DNA of 64,000 bases from JBGQMW01 sp963769845 (GTDB taxonomy: Archaea > Thermoproteota > Bathyarchaeia > Bathyarchaeales > Bathycorpusculaceae), in contig CAVYNL010000013.1 in the NCBI GenBank assembly GCA_963769845.1, positions 111,768 through 175,767 on the forward strand, in the 5' to 3' direction. Position numbers and translations under genes: made by a program. The notes below the pieces were generated by a model. It made no database searches. It saw nothing but the letters and a program-made list of their open reading frames with translations, and had not been told where the DNA came from. Positions 1 through 8,739 of the stretch are shown here, in pieces (positions within the stretch are counted from its first letter, which is position 1; each line of letters starts with the position of its first letter).

Positions 1-771
1 AATGCTGGCTATGGCTCAAGTTTGAACATCGAGAAGAAGGTGGAGATGGAAGCTTCGGTTATGGATGGAAGAACGTTGGAAGCTGGTGCTGCAGGGCTTC
101 TGCGTGACATCAGGAATCCTGTACGGTTGGCGAGGATTGTAATGGAAAAGACTGACCACGTGTTTATAGTGGGTGACGGTGCGGAGAAGCTTGCCAAGCT
201 CTATCACCTTGAGCGAAGGAATCCTGTGACAGAACTCAGGCTCAGATATTATGAGGATCAGAAGAAACAGTTGCTGGCAGGAGAATACACGCTTCCGAGG
301 CTCCACGACCTAGTGAAGCGTCATCCAGAACTCTTCAAGCTTGATACTGTGGGAGCGGTCGCGATTGACAAGGATGGAAGCGTTGCAGCTGCAACTTCCA
401 CAGGAGGGTTTGCTTTGAAGCTTCCTGGAAGAATCGGAGATTCGCCACTGATCGGGTGCGGCACTTATGCAGACAATCTTGTGGGAGCTTGTTCGGCTAC
501 TGGTGTCGGTGAAATCGCTATTCGGCTGGTGCTTGCAAAGACAGTTTGCAATTATATGGAGAGCGGCAAATCTGCTGAAGATGCGGTTGAAACTGCGATA
601 AAGCTTGTGAACAAGAGGATTTCGGCCTCATACAATTCAATGGGGTTGGTCGCGATTGACACTCAAGGGCGGTTTGGTGCTGCTCATAATTCGCCGAACA
701 TGTGCTGGGCGTACCTTACTCCTGGCATGAATGATCCTGTTGCTTCTCTCACGGCGAAATTTGTGAAATAA
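1..771 (+). CDS. Plant-type L-asparaginase / isoaspartyl peptidase (5' end outside window)
   Basis: Ntn-hydrolase of the isoaspartyl peptidase/L-asparaginase family, which cleaves itself and uses the freed N-terminal threonine to hydrolyse asparagine or isoaspartyl peptides. The frame is open from base 1: codons before the first possible start (TTG at 22) read NAGYGSSLN, which matches the conserved family motif NAGxGSxLN, followed by VEMEASVMDG. The gene therefore begins upstream of the window. The autocleavage site is DTVGAVAID with the nucleophile Thr codon at 346, and a GTYAD segment (substrate loop) and a C-terminal HNSPNMCWA motif follow. About 256 residues are visible, most of a normal precursor. 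Family call is firm; substrate preference cannot be told. Confidence 0.9.
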   Translation, partial: NAGYGSSLNIEKKVEMEASVMDGRTLEAGAAGLLRDIRNPVRLARIVMEKTDHVFIVGDGAEKLAKLYHLERRNPVTELRLRYYEDQKKQLLAGEYTLPRLHDLVKRHPELFKLDTVGAVAIDKDGSVAAATSTGGFALKLPGRIGDSPLIGCGTYADNLVGACSATGVGEIAIRLVLAKTVCNYMESGKSAEDAVETAIKLVNKRISASYNSMGLVAIDTQGRFGAAHNSPNMCWAYLTPGMNDPVASLTAKFVK

Positions 772-895
772 CCACAATAGAAAACACCATTGGCAGAGGA
801 TTCTGAAACTTCTCTCGACAACTGACGTATAATAATCCTTAAAGATTTCATGCGTATTCTCACTACGCACTGGAAAAACATGGAGGTGGAAAAGA

Positions 896-970
896 ATGAT
901 AGATGAAGATGAAGATACTGAAGATGAAGAATGGGACGAAGAAGAAGACTTCGAAGAAGAAGAATGGTAA
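896..970 (+). CDS. 24-residue extremely acidic micro-ORF
   Basis: A 24-codon ORF whose product is almost only Asp and Glu (18 of 24 residues), with two Trp, one Phe, one Thr and an N-terminal Met-Ile. An AGGTGG ribosome binding site (884-889) sits 6 bases before the ATG, and an AT-rich CTTAAAGAT box (about 839-847) lies upstream at promoter distance. A short hairpin with a T-rich tail follows the stop. This transcription-unit-like setting argues for a real micro-gene. No homologue is recognised; the function is unknown. Polyacidic peptides can mimic nucleic acid or bind basic proteins, but that is speculation here. Confidence 0.5.
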   Translation: MIDEDEDTEDEEWDEEEDFEEEEW

Positions 971-986
971 GATAATTGCGGACAGC

Positions 987-1009
987 GAACACTCTTGTGT
1001 TCTTTCTTT
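987..1009 (+). terminator. Hairpin plus T-rich tail after the acidic micro-ORF
   Basis: GAACAC and GTGTTC form a perfect 6-bp stem with a TCTT loop, followed directly by TTTCTTT. It begins 16 bases after the micro-ORF stop. Archaeal termination mainly depends on the T-tract, so the tail is the important part. Confidence 0.4.
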
Positions 1010-1215
1010 GCCTAAATTCGGCCCGTTCTGGTTTTTCTTATTTTAACACCTAATCTGGAGACAGTCAGCAGTCGATATCCTTTCTGTTTTTCGTTGTATA
1101 CTTTCTGATGAGAACTGCAGGTTGTTTCACCTGCTGACGAATCAACAAACTCCAAAGCTCAGGAGGGTTTATGTTTATAACCTACTTGTTGTGTGGTTTC
1201 GTTGTCGGGTTTGAC

Positions 1216-3003
1216 ATGACACGGGTTGCAGTTCTCGATGCCGATAGGTGCAAGACAAAGCGCTGCAATACTATGTGCTATCGCTTCTGTCCGATAGTGC
1301 GAAGCAAGATAGAAGCGATACGTTTTGAAAAAGGCAAGGCAGTGATCGTTGAGTCGCTGTGCACTGGATGCGGCATATGCGTCAAGAAGTGTCCGTTCAA
1401 AGCCATCTCAATAGTCAATCTGCCTGACGAACTGGAAAAGGAATGCAGTCACCGTTTTGGGGAGAACACGTTCAAGCTTTTTAGACTTCCAACGCCGTCT
1501 CCAAGCATCGTTCTAGGTCTGCTAGGCCAGAACGGCATAGGGAAGTCGACTACCCTTCGGATACTATCAGGCGAGGTAAAACTGAACCTTGGCGACTACC
1601 TGAACCCTCCTGAATGGAGCGAAATAGTCCAGCATTTCAGAGGGTCAACACTGCAGGACTACTTTCAGAGGATGGGTGAAGGCAAGCTGAAAGTCTCTCA
1701 TAAACCTCAGTACGTGGACAAGATTCCTAAGGTGATATCTGGAAAAGCTGGTGACATTCTTGAAAAGGTTGATGAAAGAGAGAATTTGGACAAGATCGCT
1801 ACCCAGCTTGAACTCAAGCATCTTTTTGACAGACCGCTCGACGTTTTGAGCGGAGGAGAGCTGCAACGCGTAGCGGTTGCGGCGGCAATTTGCCGAGAGG
1901 CTGACGTGTACCTTTTTGATGAGCCTTCCAGCTACTTGGACGTGAAACAAAGGCTCGAAGTGGCTAAGGTCATCAGAGGCTTGAAAAACGATCAGAAAAT
2001 CGTAATCATTGCAGAGCATGACCTCGCAATAATCGACTATCTGTCCGACCAGATCTGCGTTTTCTATGGGGAACCAGGCGTTTATGGCGTCGTTTCCAAC
2101 GTTCATGGCGTCAGGACAGGCATTAACATCTATCTGCAAGGCTACATTCCAGACGAGAATGTGCGCTTCAGAAAAGAAGCCATAGTATTCCATGAAAAAC
2201 CTCCAACAACGAGTACCGCAGCTGGAGAGACCTTGCTCAAGTGGGAGCAGATACAGAAGACCTATGAGGGCTTCAAACTCACAGCGCATCCTGGTGAAAT
2301 CAGAAGGGGACAAGTAGTTGGAATTCTAGGTGCGAACGGCATAGGAAAAACAACATTTGTGAAAATCCTTGCTGGGATCGAAAAAGCTGATGGTGGAAGA
2401 GAGTTCGGAGAACTCAAAGTGAGTTACAAGCCACAGTACATTTCGGCAGAATATGAAGGCACTGTCCAACATCTCATCACGAGCGTGGCCAAGGAAAACT
2501 TCGAGTCAGGATGGTACCGAACGGAGGTTCTTCAACCGTTGAAAATCAACTTGCTTCTTGACCGAGATGTGAATGAACTCAGCGGAGGAGAGCTTCAGAA
2601 GGTCGCGATCGCAGCGTGTCTCTCACGCAGTGCTGACCTGTATCTGCTCGACGAGCCGAGCGCATACTTGGATGTCGAGGAGAGATTGAACATGGCAAGG
2701 GCGATTAGGAGAGTTGTTGAAAGCCATAACGTGACAGCTTTCGTCGTGGAGCACGATGTCGTGACTCAGGATTTCATCTCCAACCGCCTGATGGTCTTCA
2801 CAGGGATACCCGGCAGAGAGGGGGAAGCCAACCCGCCCACGAGCCTTCGAAAGGGTATGAACCTTTTCCTGAAAGAGATGCAGGTGACCTTCAGAAGAGA
2901 CCCTGCTACCAAAAGGCCTAGAGTGAACAAAGAAGGTTCAAAGCTCGACAAGTTCCAGAAAGAGGCTGGGGAATACTACTACGTCCGCACGCTGAAGAAA
3001 TAG
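1216..3003 (+). CDS. abce1: Ribosome recycling ATPase ABCE1 (RNase L inhibitor homologue)
   Basis: ABC-type twin ATPase that splits terminated or stalled ribosomes into subunits together with aRF1/aPelota. The N-terminus carries two [4Fe-4S] cysteine clusters (RCKTKRCNTMCYRFCP, then CTGCGICVKKCP). Two nucleotide-binding domains follow: Walker A GQNGIGKST, signature LSGGELQRVA and Walker B YLFDEPSSYLD; then GANGIGKTT, LSGGELQKVA and YLLDEPSAYLD. The hinge and C-terminus are of normal size (595 residues). The start at 1216 gives the family-typical MTRVAVLDADRC. The frame also opens at 1171, behind a good AGGAGG site, which would add a hydrophobic 15-residue extension; a TTTATAA box at about 1172-1178 instead suits transcription starting near 1203. 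Followed 16 bases later by cdd. Confidence 0.96.
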   Translation: MTRVAVLDADRCKTKRCNTMCYRFCPIVRSKIEAIRFEKGKAVIVESLCTGCGICVKKCPFKAISIVNLPDELEKECSHRFGENTFKLFRLPTPSPSIVLGLLGQNGIGKSTTLRILSGEVKLNLGDYLNPPEWSEIVQHFRGSTLQDYFQRMGEGKLKVSHKPQYVDKIPKVISGKAGDILEKVDERENLDKIATQLELKHLFDRPLDVLSGGELQRVAVAAAICREADVYLFDEPSSYLDVKQRLEVAKVIRGLKNDQKIVIIAEHDLAIIDYLSDQICVFYGEPGVYGVVSNVHGVRTGINIYLQGYIPDENVRFRKEAIVFHEKPPTTSTAAGETLLKWEQIQKTYEGFKLTAHPGEIRRGQVVGILGANGIGKTTFVKILAGIEKADGGREFGELKVSYKPQYISAEYEGTVQHLITSVAKENFESGWYRTEVLQPLKINLLLDRDVNELSGGELQKVAIAACLSRSADLYLLDEPSAYLDVEERLNMARAIRRVVESHNVTAFVVEHDVVTQDFISNRLMVFTGIPGREGEANPPTSLRKGMNLFLKEMQVTFRRDPATKRPRVNKEGSKLDKFQKEAGEYYYVRTLKK

Positions 3004-3019
3004 ACAGGAGGAGCAGATC

Positions 3020-3457
3020 ATGGAAATTGGAGCAACTGAAAAGAGATTGCTGGAAGCGGCAATGGAAGTGATGAAGAACGCGTACGTACTTCGAGGCTAC
3101 ACCGTAGGCGCAGCCGTGTTGGGAGAAGACGGGGAAATCTATGAAGGATGCAATGTTGAAAGCGTAGTATCGGGACTCGGCACGTGCGCTGAAAGGAGCG
3201 CGATAGACCACGCTGTTCTGCATGGAAACCGCAGGATCAAGGAAGTCGCCATGGTCATGGATGTGGACAAGCAGGGAGAGTCGAGAGTGTGCGGAGCGTG
3301 CCTGCAGTATATACACGATTTTGCTAGGAATGCTACAATCAAGATTGTGACCGCCAAGACTCTGCGTGGAAAGGTGCTGTTTGACACTGTTGAGATAAAA
3401 AGACTTAAGGAGCTTTTTCCATTTCCTTACAAGTCGGAAAACTGCCGCAAACCGTAG
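3020..3457 (+). CDS. cdd: Cytidine deaminase
   Basis: Zinc-dependent deaminase converting (deoxy)cytidine to (deoxy)uridine in pyrimidine salvage. The 145-residue size fits the homotetrameric short class. Active site: GCNVES (substrate loop), then TCAERSAI with the first zinc cysteine and catalytic Glu, and CGACLQY with two more zinc cysteines. The ATG is preceded by AGGAGG at 3007-3012 and lies 16 bases after the ABCE1 stop, so the two may be cotranscribed. Confidence 0.9.
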   Translation: MEIGATEKRLLEAAMEVMKNAYVLRGYTVGAAVLGEDGEIYEGCNVESVVSGLGTCAERSAIDHAVLHGNRRIKEVAMVMDVDKQGESRVCGACLQYIHDFARNATIKIVTAKTLRGKVLFDTVEIKRLKELFPFPYKSENCRKP

Positions 3458-3525
3458 TTAACTTAAAAAACGAGCAGAGCATATCGTAGAAACAATCTGT
3501 TCTAGAGAGGGTTGGGGAGAAACAA

Positions 3526-5052
3526 GTGGCTCAAACAACTTTCGAGGAAATCAGCGCTGCCGATTTCTTCTATAGAAACCGTGACATCGCTGGATTCACT
3601 AACCCTTCTAGGGCGATTTTTGTAGCCATAAGGGAGCTCGTGGAAAACTCTCTGGACGCAGCAGAAAGTCACAGTATTCCTCCGGACATTTATGTTCGAC
3701 TGTCGTACGAGGGTGAAGCCAGCGCGGACACGCAAATCTACATGCTACGTGTGGAAGACAACGGCATAGGAGTACCGCCTAAGCACATACCTTCTGCTTT
3801 TGGTCAGATACTTTTCGGTTCAAAGTACAACTTGAAACAGCAGAGGGGAACTTTCGGGCTTGGCGGAAAAATGGCAATTCTTTACGGGCAGATAACGACC
3901 CACCAGCCAGCCACGATAATCTCAAGCACTGGCATAGCAAAAACGTACTTCTACAAACTCATGATTGACATCCAGAAGAACCGACCTCTCATCGTTGACA
4001 GGAAGGTGCTCATCAATAAGGATGAGTGGCGAGGAACGATAGTTGAGTTCACGCTGGAAGGCGACTATTTTAGGGCCATGCCAAAGATCCTGGATTATTT
4101 TAAACAGACGGCCATGGTAAATCCATACGCGAACCTGACTTTCGTTGATCCGAAGGGAAGGCTGTACAAGTTTACCAGAATCACCGAGGAAATGCCCGCG
4201 CCGCCGAAAGAGACCAAGCCACATCCTTATGGTGTGGATGTGGAGCTGCTCCAGCGTTTGATACAGGTAACTCCCTATCACAACATGCTCGAGTTTTTGA
4301 GGAATCACTTTCACAGAGTAGGAGAGATTACCGCCCAGAAATTCTTGCAGTTCAGCAACATAAGCCCGGCCAAAAACCCGAAAAAATTGTCTCATGAGGA
4401 AATCGTCAGGCTTATGCACATGCTGAAAAGGTACAAAGAGTTTCTGCCGCCAGACGCAAATTGCCTTTCTCCTCTTGGGGAAGACTTGCTGAAAGCTGGG
4501 ATACTGAAGGAGCTGAAACCAGAGTTCGTGGCGGTCCACCAACGCAAACCAGCAACTTATGCCGGGCACCCTTTCATAGTGGAAGCGGGAATCGCATACG
4601 GTGGAGAGATTCCCAGCAAAGGTGCCTTCGCAGTTTACCGCTTTGCTAACAGAATCCCCTTGTTGTATGACGAAGCAAATGATGTTTCAGTCAGGGTAAT
4701 CAGCGCAATGAACTGGCGAAGATACAAGGTGTCGCCTGACATGCCCCTTGTTCTTCTCGTTCACATTTGCAGCACCAAAGTGCCCTACAAAACCGTCGGA
4801 AAAGAGTTCATCGCAGACAGGCCTGAAATTCGAAAAGAGATAGCCAATGGTCTTCGTGAAGTCGCTCGTCAGATTCAGCATTTCATGTCCAAACGAGAAC
4901 ACGTTGACAGGGAGCGCAAGCGTCTCGGCGTGTTCACCAAGTACCTGCCCAAGATAGCCCAGTTTTCAGCAAAGCTGGCCGGCAAGGAGAATCTCCCAGA
5001 TGTTGAGAAGCTTTTGGCGAGTGTGAGGAAATATGGTGCAGAAGAAGCATAA
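3526..5052 (+). CDS. top6B: DNA topoisomerase VI subunit B
   Basis: ATPase subunit of the type IIB topoisomerase that passes one duplex through a break made by subunit A. The GHKL ATP-binding motifs are all present: ELVENSLDA (N box), VEDNGIGVP (G1) and GTFGLGGKMA (G2). A helix-two-turn-helix segment and the transducer domain follow. The 508 residues match archaeal Top6B. GTG start with a purine-rich GAGAGGGTTGGGGAGA leader; an ACTTAAAAAA box about 65 bases upstream is the likely promoter. The 3' end overlaps top6A by 20 bases, so the subunits are translated from one message. Confidence 0.96.
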   Translation: MAQTTFEEISAADFFYRNRDIAGFTNPSRAIFVAIRELVENSLDAAESHSIPPDIYVRLSYEGEASADTQIYMLRVEDNGIGVPPKHIPSAFGQILFGSKYNLKQQRGTFGLGGKMAILYGQITTHQPATIISSTGIAKTYFYKLMIDIQKNRPLIVDRKVLINKDEWRGTIVEFTLEGDYFRAMPKILDYFKQTAMVNPYANLTFVDPKGRLYKFTRITEEMPAPPKETKPHPYGVDVELLQRLIQVTPYHNMLEFLRNHFHRVGEITAQKFLQFSNISPAKNPKKLSHEEIVRLMHMLKRYKEFLPPDANCLSPLGEDLLKAGILKELKPEFVAVHQRKPATYAGHPFIVEAGIAYGGEIPSKGAFAVYRFANRIPLLYDEANDVSVRVISAMNWRRYKVSPDMPLVLLVHICSTKVPYKTVGKEFIADRPEIRKEIANGLREVARQIQHFMSKREHVDRERKRLGVFTKYLPKIAQFSAKLAGKENLPDVEKLLASVRKYGAEEA

Positions 5053-6124
5053 AAGCAGTATATTAGAAAGACGCAAGGATGTCTTGGAAAGCCTCGGACA
5101 CCTTGGCAGCGGGATCTACGACCAGCTCGACACGGGCAACTTTCCTTCGATAGACATGCCGAGCCGCTCGACGGACAACATCATGTACGACGAGGAGCTA
5201 AGACAGTTCATCTTAGGCCAAAGAAGAGTCAAACGGAGCGCGCGCAACATTGGACATGTGAAACCCTTCACGCAGCTGGTATGGGCTGCACTTTTCTCTA
5301 ACGAGTTGACTTCTCAACGCAAAACTTCAACGCTGAGGGATGTCTACTATTCGGCACAAGCCTATGAAATGACTTTCAAAGACCAGCAAGAATCAAACAA
5401 CATCATAACGGACTTGGAGACTATACTGGGGTTCTCACGCGAAGACTTCAACATATTTCCAGAAGAACGTTCAGCGGTCTTTGGAGACTTGACGATCGAA
5501 TACACGGTCCCGGGCTACGAGGGAAAAACACTTGATTTAACTTCGCACCCGGACGGTGTGCTAATAGGGCCGGCGTTGACTTCATCCGAGTTCGTGAGGA
5601 CTTCGGCAGACAAAGTCATAGCTATAGAGAAAGGCGGCCTTTTCACGAGGTTCATAGAAGAGAACGTTCACAAGAAATACAACTCACTGCTCGTGTTGAC
5701 AGCAGGACAAGCACCCAGGGCAACCAGGCACTTCATAAGGAGATTAAGCGAAGAACTCAACCTTCCGGTGTTCGTTTTTACGGATGGCGACCCTTGGGGA
5801 ATGCACATAGCGATGGTTATAATCTCAGGTTCAGCGAACGCTGCGCATCTCAGAGAGTTGAACACGCCTGACGCAAAATGGAGCGGGGTTTGGGCTACGG
5901 ATATCGTCAACTACAAGCTGCCCACCGACCCACTGGATGAAGTGGATATGAAGAGACTTTACGAACTGCAGAAAGACCCACGTTACAAGGATCCACTTTG
6001 GCGAAGAGAGATCAAGACTTTCATGAAGATAAAGAGAAAGGCCGAACAAGAGGCGTTCAGCCGGTACGGTCTTACGTACATAGTCGATGAATACTTGCCC
6101 CGGAAACTGGAAGAAACAAAATAG
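5033..6124 (+). CDS. top6A: DNA topoisomerase VI subunit A
   Basis: Spo11-type DNA-cleaving subunit. The winged-helix CAP domain holds LRDVYYSAQ (residues 101-109); the second Tyr of the pair (about 106) is the predicted nucleophile. The Toprim domain shows Glu at about 199 in AIEKGG and DGDPWG at 251-256, which bind magnesium. Length 363, normal for the family. The ATG lies inside the last codons of top6B (20-base overlap), which indicates coupled translation and equal subunit supply. Confidence 0.96.
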   Translation: MVQKKHKSSILERRKDVLESLGHLGSGIYDQLDTGNFPSIDMPSRSTDNIMYDEELRQFILGQRRVKRSARNIGHVKPFTQLVWAALFSNELTSQRKTSTLRDVYYSAQAYEMTFKDQQESNNIITDLETILGFSREDFNIFPEERSAVFGDLTIEYTVPGYEGKTLDLTSHPDGVLIGPALTSSEFVRTSADKVIAIEKGGLFTRFIEENVHKKYNSLLVLTAGQAPRATRHFIRRLSEELNLPVFVFTDGDPWGMHIAMVIISGSANAAHLRELNTPDAKWSGVWATDIVNYKLPTDPLDEVDMKRLYELQKDPRYKDPLWRREIKTFMKIKRKAEQEAFSRYGLTYIVDEYLPRKLEETK

Positions 6125-6194
6125 AAATGGGGAAAGTGTAAAATAACCGTTCATATTTCTATGTAGAAAGCGTGTTGAAAAGGACTGGAGTCAC

Positions 6195-6395
6195 ATGAGT
6201 GAAGAAGAAGGTAGTTTCGGACTCAACCTGGCTGAAAAATTCTTCGGGCTTATCCTTATAGTAATAGGTGCTGTTGGTCTGTACTATACGGTAACCAGTA
6301 CGGCTGTTCTGCTTTCAGCTTCAGGCCTCTTCGATCTCCTGCTCATAGTCCTCGTAGCCTTAGGCGTGGTTTTACTGACTTCCAAGACGGAGTAG
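6195..6395 (+). CDS. Small two-helix membrane protein
   Basis: A 66-residue protein with an acidic N-terminus (MSEEEG) and two hydrophobic segments, about residues 15-36 and 42-61, separated by a short loop. No catalytic motif is seen. A GGACTGGAG stretch lies just upstream of the ATG, and the AT-rich spacer after top6A could hold its own promoter. It is convergent with, and 2 bases from, the zinc-ribbon gene. Function unknown. Confidence 0.6.
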   Translation: MSEEEGSFGLNLAEKFFGLILIVIGAVGLYYTVTSTAVLLSASGLFDLLLIVLVALGVVLLTSKTE

Positions 6396-6397
6396 CA

Positions 6398-6715
6398 TCA
6401 CTCTTTCCTTTCAACGACGATTCTGCAGTTTGTCACGAAGGCAGCTATTACGCCCAAAGCCGCTAGCCATGGGGCAAGTACTGCGCCGATCACACCTACC
6501 GTTGCAGGGATCTCAATCAGAGTCTTTCCCTTGTCGTCCTTCACGATTATTCTGGTTATGTTTCCTTCGTGAAGCAACTGCTTCACCTTCTCGATCAAAT
6601 CATCGGAAGACACCGAGAACTCTTCTCTGACAACTCTCGCAACAGGAGTGCCGCACACTGCGCAGAACTTGTCCTCATCCTTCACTTTCGCTCCACATTT
6701 CGAACAGTAAGGCAA
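6398..6715 (-). CDS. Zinc-ribbon protein with DUF4342-like domain
   Basis: A 105-residue protein that opens with a zinc ribbon (YCSKCGAKV then FCAVCGTPV; two CxxC knuckles). A domain follows that reads like DUF4342: SDDLIEKVKQLLHEGNITRI, a short beta segment (IIVKDDKGKTLIEIP) and a hydrophobic GVIGAVLAPWLAALGVIAAFV stretch near residues 74-95. The role of this family is unknown; the hydrophobic segment suggests membrane association. The start is the first Met and immediately precedes the ribbon. Confidence 0.7.
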   Translation of the reverse strand: MPYCSKCGAKVKDEDKFCAVCGTPVARVVREEFSVSSDDLIEKVKQLLHEGNITRIIVKDDKGKTLIEIPATVGVIGAVLAPWLAALGVIAAFVTNCRIVVERKE

Positions 6716-6818
6716 ACTATCTTACTCCTCAACTGAGTGTTTATTAGGACAATACCTTATTAGTTTTGACCGATTGACTGTCTGCTTGTTCAACCTTTGA
6801 TGATGGAGATGTGTCCCA

Positions 6819-8600
6819 CTGCCAATCCGTCAACCGATCGTGTGCGTTCTCGGTCACGTTGACACTGGGAAGACTCTGCTTCTGGACAAAATCCGCAAGA
6901 CGACTGTCGGGGCGAGAGAAGCTGGGGGGATCACACAACACATCGGAGCAAGCTTTTTTCCTGTTGAAACGCTCCGCCAGCTTATTGGCCCTCTGCTTTC
7001 AAGAGTCAAAAGCGAGATAGAGATTCCAGGCTTGCTCATAATCGATACGCCTGGACATGAAGCTTTTGCGAACTTGCGCAAGAGAGGAGGAAGCGTTGCT
7101 GACATTGCCATTCTCGTTATCAATGTGCTGCGCGGTTTCGAAGCCCAGACCTATGAGTGCGTTGAGATACTGAAAGCCCGCAAGACGCCCTTCCTGGTAG
7201 CAGCGAACATGATAGACCGCATACCTGGCTGGAACTCGTACCCAGATACCCCATTTTTGAAGTCCTACCCGCTTCAGGATCCGTACGTGAGAGAAGATCT
7301 CGACAACAGAATATACGAGATCATAGGCGCCTTTTCCAGGCTTGGGTTCAAGATAGACCGTTTCGACAAAGTGAGAGAGTTCGCCTCAACAGTTGCAGTC
7401 GTACCTACGAGTGCAAAGACGGGTGAGGGCATCCCAGAACTGCTCATGGTTCTCATTGGCTTGACGCAGCAGCACTTGAAGAAGCGTTTGCAGATAACGG
7501 AGGGTCCGGCGAAGGGTACCGTCCTGGAGGTGAAGGAAGAACCAGGTCTTGGGCTAACGCTTAACACGATAATCTATGATGGAACTCTTCAGAAAGACGA
7601 GCTCATAGTTGTCGGAGGCAAGGAAGAACCCATCGTAACCAGAATACGCGCAATTCTGGTTCCCAAACCGCTGGACGAAATCAGAGACCCGAGAGACAAA
7701 TTCTCTTCAGTGGAATCTGTCTATGCCGCCGCAGGAGTGAAAATAGTCGCGCCCGACTTGGAAGGGGTTTTGGCAGGGGCAAGCTTGTATGGTGTTCCCC
7801 AAGGCGGTGATCCTGAAAAATATGCGAGGCTTATTTCAGAGGAGATAGAGAAGATCAGGATAGTCACGGACGTTGAGGGCATCATCGTCAAGGCGGACAC
7901 TCTCGGCTCTCTGGAAGCAATAGCGGACATCCTGAAACAGGACAAGATACCGATAAGGCTCGCGGATGTAGGGGATATTTCAAAAAGAGATGTTGTCGAG
8001 TCCTCCGTTGTGAAGGAGCATGAACCTCTCTACGGCGCGATCTTGGGGTTCAACGTGAGAATTCTTCCGGACGCTGAAGAGGAAGCAGCTGCGAAAGGTG
8101 TCCAGATTTTCCGAGAAAAAGTAGTTTACCATCTGCTGGAAAATTACTTGACATGGTTCAAGGGAAAGCGTGATGCTGGGCTTGAGCAAGATTTTGAAAC
8201 GCTCGTCAGACCCGCCAAACTCCGCGTTATGGAAGGCTACGTCTTCAGGAGGGCAAGACCCGCCATCTTTGGAGTGGAAATCCTTGCAGGAACCATAAAG
8301 CCGAAAATTGGGGTTGTCAGAGCCGAAGACGGTGAAGAAGTAGGCGAGATTCAGCAGATCCAAGACAAGGGTAAGGCCTTATCTAACGCTCAGCAGGGAA
8401 TGCAGGTAGCGGTTTCGATGGAACGGCCAATTTTCGGTCGACATATTTTCGAAAAAGATGTCCTGTACACGAAGATTCCAGAGGCGCATGTGAAAATACT
8501 GTTGACAACGTTCATGGAAAGACTCACAAAAGAAGAACAGGATGTCCTGAACGAATACGTGAATATCATGAGAAAGAAAGTGCCTTTCTGGGGAGCATAG
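6819..8600 (+). CDS. infB: Translation initiation factor aIF5B (start codon uncertain)
   Basis: GTPase that helps join ribosomal subunits and position initiator tRNA. G1 is GHVDTGKT (the eukaryotic/archaeal form), switch II is IDTPGHEAF, and NMIDR and TSAKTGEG follow; domains II-IV fill the rest, to about 590 residues. The conserved first strand, IRQPIVCVLGHVD, begins at 6825, upstream of the first usable codon in frame (GTG 6840). In this frame only a CTG at 6819 lies between the upstream stop (6801) and that strand. ATG codons at 6803 and 6809 are in another frame and would join properly if one base near 6821 were extra. I place the start at the CTG as a working choice. Confidence 0.9.
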   Translation: MPIRQPIVCVLGHVDTGKTLLLDKIRKTTVGAREAGGITQHIGASFFPVETLRQLIGPLLSRVKSEIEIPGLLIIDTPGHEAFANLRKRGGSVADIAILVINVLRGFEAQTYECVEILKARKTPFLVAANMIDRIPGWNSYPDTPFLKSYPLQDPYVREDLDNRIYEIIGAFSRLGFKIDRFDKVREFASTVAVVPTSAKTGEGIPELLMVLIGLTQQHLKKRLQITEGPAKGTVLEVKEEPGLGLTLNTIIYDGTLQKDELIVVGGKEEPIVTRIRAILVPKPLDEIRDPRDKFSSVESVYAAAGVKIVAPDLEGVLAGASLYGVPQGGDPEKYARLISEEIEKIRIVTDVEGIIVKADTLGSLEAIADILKQDKIPIRLADVGDISKRDVVESSVVKEHEPLYGAILGFNVRILPDAEEEAAAKGVQIFREKVVYHLLENYLTWFKGKRDAGLEQDFETLVRPAKLRVMEGYVFRRARPAIFGVEILAGTIKPKIGVVRAEDGEEVGEIQQIQDKGKALSNAQQGMQVAVSMERPIFGRHIFEKDVLYTKIPEAHVKILLTTFMERLTKEEQDVLNEYVNIMRKKVPFWGA

Positions 8601-8650
8601 CCTCATGACGGAAGCTTCACTCTAATTCCTTCAATGCGCGCGCCCATTGA

Positions 8651-8716
8651 GCCCATGTTTACCCTCAGGTCCTGTATGAAACACGGGCAAGAAGACCATT
8701 AAGGGACAGACTTCTT
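8651..8716. other. Two adjacent inverted repeats between convergent genes
   Basis: GCCCATGTTT (8651-8660) pairs with AAACACGGGC (8679-8688) with one mismatch, and AAGAAG (8689-8694) pairs with CTTCTT (8711-8716) directly after it. They sit between the convergent 3' ends of aIF5B and the MoaD-like gene. They could be transcript-end structures or a small structured RNA; no known RNA family was recognised. Confidence 0.3.
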
Positions 8717-8739
8717 GGGCTTGAGCCAACCTATCTATG

